Assembly (NCBI GenBank): GCA_016930535.1
Contig: JAFGGN010000041.1
Span: forward strand, 1-64,000
DNA: 64,000 bases
Reading direction: 5' to 3'
Source: a bacterium
GTDB taxonomy: Bacteria > Zhuqueibacterota > QNDG01 > JAFGCO01
In this document: positions 17,999-26,701 of the stretch, piece after piece
Position numbering within the stretch: the first letter of the stretch is position 1
How the letters are laid out: every line of letters begins with the position of its first letter
Position numbers and translations under genes: made by a program
Notes under the pieces: model-generated
Told to the model about the DNA's origin: nothing
Seen by the model: the letters and a program-made list of their open reading frames with translations, nothing else
Databases searched by the model: none

Positions 17999-20689
17999 CT
18001 ATTTTAAAAGCATCATTTTCCGGCTGATTGAACCCCTGTTCGTGTTCAGCTTCAACACATACAATCCGTTGGGTAAATCTGTACCGTCAAATATGATCCT
18101 GTGATCCCCGGCTTCTCTGACATTATCCTCCAGGACAGCAACCTGTTTTCCCTGAATATTATAGACAAGCAGCCCGATTTTATTTTTTTCTGGCAGATGA
18201 TATTTAATCGTTGCCACGGGATTGAAAGGATTGGGATAACTGCTTGCGGCGATATGATGAACACGGGGCCCCGGATCGGTATGAACGGAAGTTGTATTGA
18301 TTGTTTTAAGGTTACCAATTTCTGCTTCCGTGAGCGCATAATTGGTTATCCGCACCTCATCCATTGCCCCTTTAAAAAAATCCTGTCTGTCGGCATCTGT
18401 CGCCAGATACAGGTTCAGGGACGTATTGGTAATGCTGCCTGTGCTGTCAGGGGACACAGCTGTCAATCCGGCATCGATATAAAAATAAAGCGCATCAGGA
18501 TCCCGCCGGACGACAGCAGAAATAAAATGCCAGTTTCCATCTGTCAACAAATGAGACGGAACATCAACGGATGAAGGAAAATATCCGTCATTCAGCATGA
18601 ATCGCACCTGCGATCCGTTCTGAACAATCTGATAGCCGATATCTCCTTCCATAAAGGACAACCAGGGCGCCCTGTTTTCTGTTCCTTTCGTTTTGACCCA
18701 GAAGCATATCGAAAAACCATGTGCCGTAAAATCGAGGGCGTCCTTTTTGAACACCCGTAAATAATCATTCAAACCATCGAATTCAAGCGCATCACCGAAA
18801 GGACCGCTGACCAATGTGACCGGATCCATGTTCGTAATGAATGCCAGATGTGCATTGTCGGATAAATCCTGTACGGTATTTCGGCTGGTGCCGTCAAATG
18901 CCAGATGAAGACTCAGCTCCGGTTCAACGGACGGGACAAAATGCGCCGTGACGGATTGATGATCATTCATGACAAGAACTGCCGGATTCATACAGCCATG
19001 CAGATCGCCGGACCATTCGGCAAATTCGAAACCTGTTTCAGGACCGGCCGTCAATGTGATTTCAGTCCCTTTATGAAAATCCGATCCTTCCGGAGCCTGC
19101 ACCACTGTGCCGGACCCGTCGATATGCATATCGAATTGATACATGATGAATTCGATGACACGGATCACAGTGGTATCCGACACCGTTTCACGCCCGTCAT
19201 TATCTTCGGCTGATGCGACCAGGGCGACATTTCCGACACTGTTCAATGAAAATTGCCACTCATAAGGCGGGGCGCTGTCCTGTCCACGGGAAACACCATT
19301 GACGAACAGCTCGACAGAGGTTACCGTCCCGTCATAATCCCCGGCTTCTACACGGACGACAACGGATGAATCCTGTTCAAACAGTGTGTTTTCATCCGGA
19401 CTGACAATTTGTACGGTCGGCAGCAAACTCATCATGTTGCTCAGATCCCACTCGTCTTCGTGGAAAACGGCATATGCCGGCTTCGCATCGGGGAATCCGC
19501 CTACTTCGGTTTCGAAATCGATGATTTCCCCCGAACCGTCGAGAACACCCCCGATAATGCGTTCATCAATTCCGTCCCGATCCCAGGGCCGGACTCCCGC
19601 GTTTTTGATGACATCATCAAAAACAGCATCAGCCGGAACTACCTGCACATTGTCATGCCATACCGGTTTCGTGCCGACCAGTTTCGAGGCGGTCCCGTCA
19701 TAGAGTGCCACGGCCCCCCCGCGTTGATTGAGTGCAATATTGTCCTCCATATAAAGCTCGAGCGGACCCGTATCCGCATCCATGAGCGCGGGATTTCGTG
19801 TGCTCGGACCGTATTGCATGAAATTTCCGACCACGGACATCTGACCGGTCTGCCACGTATTGTCTCCCCATTCACTGTCGACGAGGTTGTACTGTATTGC
19901 CACCGCACCGGGATTGTATATCACATTGTTTACGACCACACCCCGCGCTCCCGCTTTGAAATACGGATTTCGCCTCTCATTGCTCGCATAGAGATTCCTG
20001 AGAATCGCCGCTTCCGTAACATTGTCATGGATGAGGGATCCCTTGGAGTGTTCCCCCTTTGTATGTGTGGCTTCACTCAGCGCCTCGGCGATAATATTAT
20101 TGCTGAAGGTTACCGTATGCGATGTGTTGGACCGCCACGCATCCGGCGTGCTCCCCTCAAAACGCGGGCCCGAAGCGGACATGTTTTCATCGACAGCCCA
20201 GCTCACGGAGCAATGATCGAGTATTACTTTCGAAGCGCTTGACAATGAAATGCCGTCCGGCTCCCATCCCGTGCTGTGCCCGGCAGCTCCGGGCCTGACC
20301 CGGATATGCCTGATGATCACATCATGCGTATTGCTGACAGACAGGCTTCCGTCAATCAGCGTGATACCCGGAGAAGGGGCCGTCTGACCGGCGACTGTCA
20401 GAAATGGATTGGAAATCGTGATTCTTGCACCATTTAAATCGATGACCCCTCCCACTTCAAAAACCACGATGCGCGGTCCGTATCTTGTCACTGCGGCCGC
20501 AAAGGAACCGCTGCCGCTGGCATTCAGATTGGTCACGCGGACAATATCGCCGCCGCGGCCGCCCGGCGTATACGCGGCCCAGCCTTCGGCACCGGGGAAT
20601 GCTCGATCCTGTGTCAGGGATTGATATGGCATCATTAACAGCCAGATCATGATATGCATCATTTGAAATATATTCTTTCTCTGCATCAT
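17999..20689 (-). CDS. PL1-type pectate lyase with Ig, LamG and sorting tail
   Basis: An 896-residue secreted polysaccharide lyase. Signal peptide to about 27; PL1 beta-helix about 29-415 (FPGAEGWAAYTPGGRGGD, VAGQTAPSPGITL, VILDHCSVSWAVDE); bacterial Ig-like domain about 422-512 (PTVQIVSPDENTLFEQ ... VELFVNGVSRGQ); InlB-like repeat about 515-585 (GSGTVVQAPEGSDFHKGT); LamG-type jelly roll about 590-795; sorting tail from about 815 (SYPNPFNPVATIKYHL ... KMMLLK). Unlike the other two PL1 proteins here it lacks the TSP3-like calcium repeats. GCAGGAA precedes the start. Substrate: most likely homogalacturonan; the LamG and Ig domains may target it to the wall. Confidence 0.9.
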   Translation of the reverse strand: MMQRKNIFQMMHIMIWLLMMPYQSLTQDRAFPGAEGWAAYTPGGRGGDIVRVTNLNASGSGSFAAAVTRYGPRIVVFEVGGVIDLNGARITISNPFLTVAGQTAPSPGITLIDGSLSVSNTHDVIIRHIRVRPGAAGHSTGWEPDGISLSSASKVILDHCSVSWAVDENMSASGPRFEGSTPDAWRSNTSHTVTFSNNIIAEALSEATHTKGEHSKGSLIHDNVTEAAILRNLYASNERRNPYFKAGARGVVVNNVIYNPGAVAIQYNLVDSEWGDNTWQTGQMSVVGNFMQYGPSTRNPALMDADTGPLELYMEDNIALNQRGGAVALYDGTASKLVGTKPVWHDNVQVVPADAVFDDVIKNAGVRPWDRDGIDERIIGGVLDGSGEIIDFETEVGGFPDAKPAYAVFHEDEWDLSNMMSLLPTVQIVSPDENTLFEQDSSVVVRVEAGDYDGTVTSVELFVNGVSRGQDSAPPYEWQFSLNSVGNVALVASAEDNDGRETVSDTTVIRVIEFIMYQFDMHIDGSGTVVQAPEGSDFHKGTEITLTAGPETGFEFAEWSGDLHGCMNPAVLVMNDHQSVTAHFVPSVEPELSLHLAFDGTSRNTVQDLSDNAHLAFITNMDPVTLVSGPFGDALEFDGLNDYLRVFKKDALDFTAHGFSICFWVKTKGTENRAPWLSFMEGDIGYQIVQNGSQVRFMLNDGYFPSSVDVPSHLLTDGNWHFISAVVRRDPDALYFYIDAGLTAVSPDSTGSITNTSLNLYLATDADRQDFFKGAMDEVRITNYALTEAEIGNLKTINTTSVHTDPGPRVHHIAASSYPNPFNPVATIKYHLPEKNKIGLLVYNIQGKQVAVLEDNVREAGDHRIIFDGTDLPNGLYVLKLNTNRGSISRKMMLLK

Positions 20690-20990
20690 GTATTCCTGCC
20701 TTCTTTATAGATATAACCGGTTCCATATATATCTATATATTAAAGATATATAAATCAATTATCAAGAATATCCATGCATATTTCCACATAAAATTCCAAC
20801 CTTTATAAAAAAAGTATTTGCATTTTAATCATTCTGTACTAAAATTACCGTATACTCAACCCAGAAACAGTATACTTTAACCAATATTTTTTTCGTCCAT
20901 CAAGTCGTGACTCCATCAGTATGATGAGGCAGAAATGTCTCCATTTGTTTTCCGGTTCTTATGAATTAAATTCTTTGGAGTTCTTTTATC
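20690..20990. promoter_or_regulatory. AT-rich divergent regulatory region
   Basis: A 301-base gap without a gene between the divergent PL1 gene and the plus-strand secreted-protein gene. It holds an AT-rich TATA-repeat stretch at about 20706-20755. The only strong ordered signal is a direct repeat, CGTATACTCAACCC at 20849-20862 and AGTATACTTTAACC at 20869-20882, offset by exactly 20 bases (two helical turns), the geometry expected for AraC-type half sites. No RNA gene is seen. Confidence 0.5.
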
Positions 20991-22103
20991 ATGAAACCCT
21001 CAAACCATTTTTCCTTTCTGCTTATGTCCGTCTTTTTACTGGTCACATTACCTGTGAAAACCAAGGGAGCGGAGGGGAATATCGTATTCGTCACTGACCC
21101 GGAAAGACTGGATCCGGCCACAGGTGAGCAGGCGGATCAGCCCCTTGTGGACGATCTGATCAGTGAAGGATATACGGTGACTCTGTTCTATAATCCGGAG
21201 ATCGAAAACGCTCCCGATTCTGTCATCGCTCCATTATACAACGCGGATATCATCATTCTCGGGCGTGCATGCCTCAGCAGTGTATTCGGGGAAGAGCAGA
21301 AACGGATCTGGAATCATTTGATGACTCCGCTTATCTGTCTCTCACCCTGGGCAGTCCGAAACAGCCGGCTGAACTGGTTCGACACGGGCGTGTGCTCTCA
21401 TTATGATGAAAATGATGGAATTGTTCTGGCACACATTCACGTACCGGACGATCGTGCGTTTGGCGATTTGACACAGGAAAACATCGATCTTCCCTGGATA
21501 ACCGGCCCATATGATGTCGTGAGCATCAGGGAGGCGGGAAACGGAATGCTGCTGGCCAGTTCAGTGATCGATTCATCGGTTCTGATGGCAAGATTTCTGC
21601 CCTGGATGCCGTTTTATGATCAGACCGGTGATTTTCCCGGCGGGTACAGAACCTATATGGGTAATGGCAATGATGCAACCGCTGATCCTGTTTCCGGTGA
21701 ACAGATCTATAACTATCACAATTTCACTGCCGAATCCAGACAGGTTCTGTTCGCTGAGATTGAAGATTATACACATCTTTCATGCGTACCTCCGCCCTGC
21801 GGATCCAGTATAGCACAGCGGAAGGAGATTGAAAAATTACAGGGCGAATCATTCATCAGGAATTATCCCAATCCTTTCAATCCTGTAACCACGATTGAAT
21901 TTACACTCGAATTTCCAGGTCGTGTTCAGCTTTTTGTCTATGACATCAGCGGACACCTGGTTGAAAAACTGATAGACCGGCATCTGAATCACGGATTCCG
22001 GTCGGTGGTTTTCGATGCAGACCGGTATGCTTCCGGCATCTATTTTTACAGGCTCAGACAGAACAACCGGATTGTAACAAAGAAGATGCTGCTGGTGAAA
22101 TAA
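20991..22103 (+). CDS. single-domain secreted protein of the GNGND repeat family, with sorting tail
   Basis: A 370-residue exported protein whose family I do not recognise. Signal peptide to about 28; one copy (about 30-262) of the domain that occurs four times in the protein at 55552-58836. Shared landmarks: IVFVTDPERLDPATGE, DDLISEGYTVTLFYN, YNADIIILGR, a W-x-x-R-N-S-R-x-NWF stretch, PWITGPYDVV, GYRTYMGNGNDATAD and an IYNYHNFTAES ending. The alternating beta/alpha pattern of the first 90 residues suggests a Rossmann-like (class I amidotransferase or ThuA-like) fold, which is inference. Sorting tail from about 286 (NYPNPFNPVTTIEFTL ... KKMLLVK). It is transcribed toward the pectin operon terminator, alone on the plus strand, behind candidate AraC sites. 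Confidence 0.75.
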   Translation: MKPSNHFSFLLMSVFLLVTLPVKTKGAEGNIVFVTDPERLDPATGEQADQPLVDDLISEGYTVTLFYNPEIENAPDSVIAPLYNADIIILGRACLSSVFGEEQKRIWNHLMTPLICLSPWAVRNSRLNWFDTGVCSHYDENDGIVLAHIHVPDDRAFGDLTQENIDLPWITGPYDVVSIREAGNGMLLASSVIDSSVLMARFLPWMPFYDQTGDFPGGYRTYMGNGNDATADPVSGEQIYNYHNFTAESRQVLFAEIEDYTHLSCVPPPCGSSIAQRKEIEKLQGESFIRNYPNPFNPVTTIEFTLEFPGRVQLFVYDISGHLVEKLIDRHLNHGFRSVVFDADRYASGIYFYRLRQNNRIVTKKMLLVK

Positions 22104-22116
22104 GTTCATATGGATA

Positions 22117-22154
22117 AAAAAACCTGCCGGAACAGTGCATTCATCCGGCAGGTA
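22117..22154 (-). terminator. rho-independent terminator of the large pectin operon
   Basis: Stem ACCTGCCGGA/TCCGGCAGGT (22123-22132 with 22145-22154) followed on the minus strand by seven T residues (22117-22123). It lies 45 bases after the stop of the GH51 gene that closes the operon. Confidence 0.85.
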
Positions 22155-22198
22155 AATTCAGGGGCAGTTTTATCTGTTTTCGTTTTACACCGCTTTGC

Positions 22199-24163
22199 TC
22201 ACCCTCCCACCGGAATTCTGATAATGGTCAACGAATACGGTTCAAACGAAACCATATACGGGATCGAATCGATCGTGAGCGTCGACTCTTTCGGAAATAT
22301 TTTTCGCGGCGATTCCAGCGAATTCTCATCTTCCAGTGAATCCGAGGTCAGTACAATCACTTTGGCCTGCTGATCGGTCTTCACACCTTCCAGACCGATC
22401 GACGCTTCCACGATGGCTTTCTTCGCATTGACGATCTTGATGATGACCTCATTGGTGCTGTCATCCAGAGTCGCGCACGCATGCAGCGCGGTTTTGGACT
22501 CATCGAGTTTCGGCGCCTTTTCAACAGCCGTATTTAACAAACGGGTACCTGTATGAAGACTGAACAGTTTCTGTACATAATAACTGGCGGAACCGTAGGC
22601 CCGCAGATTGTCGAACCAGATCAGGTCCGGACGCCACTGCCAGGCGTCTTCATGACCAAACAGGGGTGCATAACAGCTCATCGTGACCAGATCTGCATTA
22701 CGCTCCAGACCCGTCATAAAAGCCGCTTCATATAATGCGCAATGCCAGTTGTTCCGGTTATCCGGGCTGGCCACGCCCACGCTCTGGGCACCCCATTCAC
22801 CGACAAACACTTTCGGCCCGTTCCGATTGGTGCCGTCATAGAAGCCGACATTCTCCAGAAACCAGTCCGGATTGCGATAGAAATGCTCATCGACGATGTC
22901 GATATGGTCCATCTTCCGGTATTGCTCCCAGAGATAATCGATTTCCGCCTGGCCGTTCGGGAAAATCGTCGCATCCGAGCCGGTCCCCGCAATCAGCTGA
23001 ATCTCCGGGTGCTTTTCTTTCAGCACCCTGGCGATAGGAATGTACCGCTCGATGTACTGCGGCCCCCACTGCTCGTTGCCGATGCCGAGATACTTCATGT
23101 GAAACGGATCCGGATGTCCCATCCCGGCCCGCACTTGTCCCCATTTGCTGTCCGCCGCTCCGTTCGCAAATTCGATCAGGTCCAGCATATCCTGAATGTA
23201 TGGTTCGAGCTCTTCCACAGGGACCAGTTCTGCTGTATTGAACTGGCAGGCCATGCCGCAGTTGAGAATGGGCATCGGCTCGGCCCCGATATCTTCACAA
23301 AGCAGGAAGTATTCATAAAATCCCAAGCCGAACGACTGGTAATAATCCTGGGTAATGCGGTGGGCGAACTCCGTGTTCCAGCGGTTGACAATCAGCCTGC
23401 GGCCGGCCGGATGTCCAACCGTGCTTTTCCACTGGTAGCGTTGGGCAAGTGTGCGGCCCTCAACGATACAGCCGCCGGGGAAACGAAAAAAACCCGGTTT
23501 CAGCTCGGCCAGCATCTGTACCAGATCGGCACGAAGACCGTTCTCGCGTCTCTTATACGTATCCATCGGAAAAAGGGATATCATATCCAGGTCAAGAATC
23601 CCATCCCCTGATTCGACAAACAGCTTCATCCGGGCTCTGGGCTCAGTAGCAGAGGCTATTAACATGACCTCATGCGTTCGCCACTGATTATCGATACCGT
23701 TTATCGTACCTTCCGTGAGCCTGCGCCCGTCTTCGGCGACCACTTCGATCCGAAGGATTACCGGTTCTCCTTCGACCTGCCGGGCCTGCAGGCTGAACCG
23801 GTACTCCGCTCCCTCACGAATACCCATACCGCGGAAACCCTCATTGGAAATACCGAAGCCATCGCCGGTTTTCCGGATATCCATACGCAGATAATGCGCA
23901 TTGACGGGATCCTCCGGATGTCTTTCAATATACATATAGCCGGCCGAACCGGTCTCGAGTATCCGTGACCAGCCCATCATGTGATCGGGAAACTCGAAGG
24001 AGCGGTTTTTGATCAGCTCGGCATAAAGACCGCCGTCGCCGCCGAAGTTAATATCCTCGAAGAATATTCCCCACATCGTCGGACTGATCCGGATGCCTCG
24101 TGGGTCTGCAGAAATTGTCAGTTTGACTGTGGGTTCAATATCCACAGGTTGTTTATTCTTCAT
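22199..24163 (-). CDS. GH51 alpha-L-arabinofuranosidase, cytoplasmic
   Basis: Removes terminal alpha-L-arabinofuranosyl residues from arabino-oligosaccharides by a retaining mechanism. 654 residues: an N-terminal strand and a CBM4-like insert (about 60-200), then the TIM barrel (FRFPGGCIVEG at 227-237; acid/base Glu364 in GIGNEQWG; nucleophile Glu456 in VFVGEWG) and a C-terminal beta domain. There is no signal peptide (MKNKQPVDIEPTVKL), so it should act in the cytoplasm on imported oligosaccharides. It sits 20 bases after the GPH sugar symporter gene, which fits that role, and AGGAG precedes its ATG. A second, exported GH51 lies at 26702-28687. It is the last gene of the operon, followed by a terminator. 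Confidence 0.93.
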   Translation of the reverse strand: MKNKQPVDIEPTVKLTISADPRGIRISPTMWGIFFEDINFGGDGGLYAELIKNRSFEFPDHMMGWSRILETGSAGYMYIERHPEDPVNAHYLRMDIRKTGDGFGISNEGFRGMGIREGAEYRFSLQARQVEGEPVILRIEVVAEDGRRLTEGTINGIDNQWRTHEVMLIASATEPRARMKLFVESGDGILDLDMISLFPMDTYKRRENGLRADLVQMLAELKPGFFRFPGGCIVEGRTLAQRYQWKSTVGHPAGRRLIVNRWNTEFAHRITQDYYQSFGLGFYEYFLLCEDIGAEPMPILNCGMACQFNTAELVPVEELEPYIQDMLDLIEFANGAADSKWGQVRAGMGHPDPFHMKYLGIGNEQWGPQYIERYIPIARVLKEKHPEIQLIAGTGSDATIFPNGQAEIDYLWEQYRKMDHIDIVDEHFYRNPDWFLENVGFYDGTNRNGPKVFVGEWGAQSVGVASPDNRNNWHCALYEAAFMTGLERNADLVTMSCYAPLFGHEDAWQWRPDLIWFDNLRAYGSASYYVQKLFSLHTGTRLLNTAVEKAPKLDESKTALHACATLDDSTNEVIIKIVNAKKAIVEASIGLEGVKTDQQAKVIVLTSDSLEDENSLESPRKIFPKESTLTIDSIPYMVSFEPYSLTIIRIPVGG

Positions 24164-24183
24164 ATCAGACTCCTGGAAAGAAC

Positions 24184-25581
24184 TTATGAGACACTTGGCT
24201 CGTCTCCGTTGACTTCCTCATGAGTAACCAGATTACGGATGTTTTCGTTATAGTACTTGTCCGTGATAAAGTACTTAAACATTAACAGCCCCATGGCCAG
24301 ATGGAAGACGCCGGGAATGATCGTCAGCATCAGGGACAATCCATTGACCGTGAAGGCGCTCTGGTCCTGGGCGACCCCGTCTACGGGTGTCAGGTACTTG
24401 AAATACACGAGCAGCATGCCGCCCATAGCGCCGGCAAGGCTCATCCCCATTTTCTGAGCGAAGGAAATGCCTCCGAATCCCAGACCATAGACGCGTTCGC
24501 CGCTTTCAACCTGACCATGGTCCAGGCTCTCGGAAATGATCGACCAGAAAACCGGACCCTGCAGGTCCACGATGAAGTTGATCAGGAAATAAAAAACAAA
24601 AGCAGCCGTAACATCTTCGGGTTTGACTGCCAGGTACATCGACACGCATAATATGAAGGTGATCAGCTGCGACCAGCGGAAAAGCTGTATCTTGCACATC
24701 CGTTTCGTAATCCAGGTCGACGCCACCATGGCGAGTATATTGCCGACGATGCCGGTCGTGACAAAAGCCGCCTGCATCCTGGCCGAGCCGCCCAGGAAAT
24801 ACTGGGCATAGTACAGGGCAACCTGTCCCCGCAGTACATACCCCATGGTCCCGATAATGCAGACAAGGGCCAGAATCGTCCATTGACGGTTACGCAGGAG
24901 CAGTTTGAGCTGCTGGCCAATGGGATGGTGAACATTCTTATGCTTCACGCGTTCAGTCGTGGTAAAATAACAAAAGAAAAACAACGCTGTAGCCATCACG
25001 GCCATGGCTGCCATCGCTATCTGATACCCCTTTGCGAGTTCTGTGCCTCCGTGCTGTTCTGCATAGTACTTCGCAAAAATAGGAACAAAGATGTTGACCA
25101 TCAATGAAGCAATCTTGGCAAAGAACAAACGGTACCCGTTCGCTGACAGACGCTCCTGCGGATCCGGCGTCAGAACCCCCGGCAGTGAGATGTAAGGGAT
25201 GGTAATCGCCGTGAATACAAGTATCATCAGGATGTATGTGAGATAGGCATAGATCAGCTTGCCTGAGTATGAAAAGTCCGGTGTGGTGAACATCAGTATG
25301 ACGGCCAGTCCGAAAGGAACCGCAAAAATCAGGAAATACGGACGGTAACGGCCGCGGCGCGTGGTATGGCTGTCCGTGTACATGCCCATAATGACATCGG
25401 AAAATGCATCGATCAACCGGGGTAAAAACATCAGCCATGCGATATGAGCCGGATTCAGTGCATACACATCCGTGTAGAAGTACATCAGGATAATTGTCAC
25501 TGCGGACCAGACGACATTCACTGCAGCATCGCCGCTGCCGAAACCGATTTTTTCAAGAACTCCAAGTCTGTCTCTTCTCAT
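24184..25581 (-). CDS. GPH-family sugar:cation symporter
   Basis: A 465-residue inner-membrane transporter of the glycoside-pentoside-hexuronide:cation symporter family (MFS superfamily) with about 12 helices. Diagnostic features are GFGSGDAAVNVVWSAV at the start, DAFSDVIMGMYTDSHTTRRGRYRPY in the loop between helices 2 and 3, and the matching charged loop of the second half. The ATG at 25581 is chosen because GGGAG precedes it and it places the first helix normally; a longer reading frame adds 46 unlikely residues. Between endo-arabinanase and cytoplasmic arabinofuranosidase genes it most likely imports arabinose or short arabino-oligosaccharides; unsaturated uronides are an alternative. Confidence 0.88.
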   Translation of the reverse strand: MRRDRLGVLEKIGFGSGDAAVNVVWSAVTIILMYFYTDVYALNPAHIAWLMFLPRLIDAFSDVIMGMYTDSHTTRRGRYRPYFLIFAVPFGLAVILMFTTPDFSYSGKLIYAYLTYILMILVFTAITIPYISLPGVLTPDPQERLSANGYRLFFAKIASLMVNIFVPIFAKYYAEQHGGTELAKGYQIAMAAMAVMATALFFFCYFTTTERVKHKNVHHPIGQQLKLLLRNRQWTILALVCIIGTMGYVLRGQVALYYAQYFLGGSARMQAAFVTTGIVGNILAMVASTWITKRMCKIQLFRWSQLITFILCVSMYLAVKPEDVTAAFVFYFLINFIVDLQGPVFWSIISESLDHGQVESGERVYGLGFGGISFAQKMGMSLAGAMGGMLLVYFKYLTPVDGVAQDQSAFTVNGLSLMLTIIPGVFHLAMGLLMFKYFITDKYYNENIRNLVTHEEVNGDEPSVS

Positions 25582-25651
25582 TGCATCTCCCGCCCGTTGA
25601 ATTGTTGAATGGTTGCCGGTCTTGTACCGGATGATTGATATTTTAGAATCG

Positions 25652-26680
25652 TTATTTGACCTCGTATCCGGTATACGCATCGAGGACTTCTTCATCGACC
25701 ACGGGCCATTGTTCCGCATCCCATGTGATTTCCCCGATTTTCAACCGATGATAATCATTATCTGCGTTCTCATAGGCGTGGAATACCATGAAGTCCCTGC
25801 CATCGATGGTATAGGCGCTGTTACCGCCCCACCCGGCCCAGCGTTCATTGCCCGTGATTACATCACTGCCGCCTCCCTGGGCCATGTCTCTGCCTTCTTT
25901 ATCCAGATAGGGTCCCCTGATATCTTTCGACCGTCCCATCTCCATCCGGTAGGTGCTGTTCCTGCCCCGGCAGCATAATCCGGTCGAGACGAACAGATAA
26001 TAGTACTCGCCTTTTTTGAACAGAAACGGCCCCTCAATCGCTGCAGGTCCTGCGTCGGTATCCCTTACCAGGACTGAACGATCCCGTTTGGCGATGGCGT
26101 GCCATTCCTGCGGCTCGGCCAATCGTGTCCACGTTTCATCCAGCCTGACCAGCTTGATACCGCTCCACCATGATCCGAACGCCATCCAGGGATTGCCTTG
26201 TTCATCCAGTTCAATGGTGGAATCGATGCCATTCCATAAATCCCGGTTGGGAACCGACTGCACGATGATACCCTGGTCCACCCACTGGTAATCAGGTGAC
26301 TTCCTGTCAAGCGTCCTGTTGATGGTCAAACCAATGGCGGAGGTATTCCTGCCGAAGGCGGAAACTGAATAATAGAGATAGAACCTGCCGTCATGTTTGA
26401 GTACGTCCGGTGCCCATATATGGGTATTGAATCCCGGAGCCGCCCGGCGGGCCCAGGATGGTTCATCCGGAAAAATCCGGCCTTCCAGTGTCCAGGTCTT
26501 CATGTCCCCGGAGCTGTAGGTTGTAATTCCCGGCCCGCTGCTGAATAGGTAATAGGTATCACCCTCTTTGGCCATTGCAGGATCATGTACATCGACCTGG
26601 TTATTCTCCGCGGCTGTAATGGATAATACAACGGATAGTAATAAAGTGACGGATATGCCGATAAACCTGATCAATCGCAT
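25652..26680 (-). CDS. GH43 endo-alpha-1,5-L-arabinanase
   Basis: A 342-residue exported enzyme (signal peptide to about 24) that cleaves the alpha-1,5-arabinan side chains of rhamnogalacturonan I with inversion. The five-bladed propeller catalytic set is present: Asp33 (VHDPAM), Asp153 (NGIDSTI) and Glu216 (AAIEGPFLF); WAPDV and the GSWWSGIKL stretch are typical of arabinanases. It is a single catalytic domain without a binding module or sorting tail, so it is probably periplasmic. Its neighbours are the GPH symporter and two GH51 arabinofuranosidases, forming a complete arabinan cassette. GH43 also holds arabinofuranosidases and xylosidases, but the motif set favours the endo-arabinanase subgroup. 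Confidence 0.9.
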   Translation of the reverse strand: MRLIRFIGISVTLLLSVVLSITAAENNQVDVHDPAMAKEGDTYYLFSSGPGITTYSSGDMKTWTLEGRIFPDEPSWARRAAPGFNTHIWAPDVLKHDGRFYLYYSVSAFGRNTSAIGLTINRTLDRKSPDYQWVDQGIIVQSVPNRDLWNGIDSTIELDEQGNPWMAFGSWWSGIKLVRLDETWTRLAEPQEWHAIAKRDRSVLVRDTDAGPAAIEGPFLFKKGEYYYLFVSTGLCCRGRNSTYRMEMGRSKDIRGPYLDKEGRDMAQGGGSDVITGNERWAGWGGNSAYTIDGRDFMVFHAYENADNDYHRLKIGEITWDAEQWPVVDEEVLDAYTGYEVK

Positions 26681-26701
26681 ACGATACCTGCCTTTCTGGT
26701 T

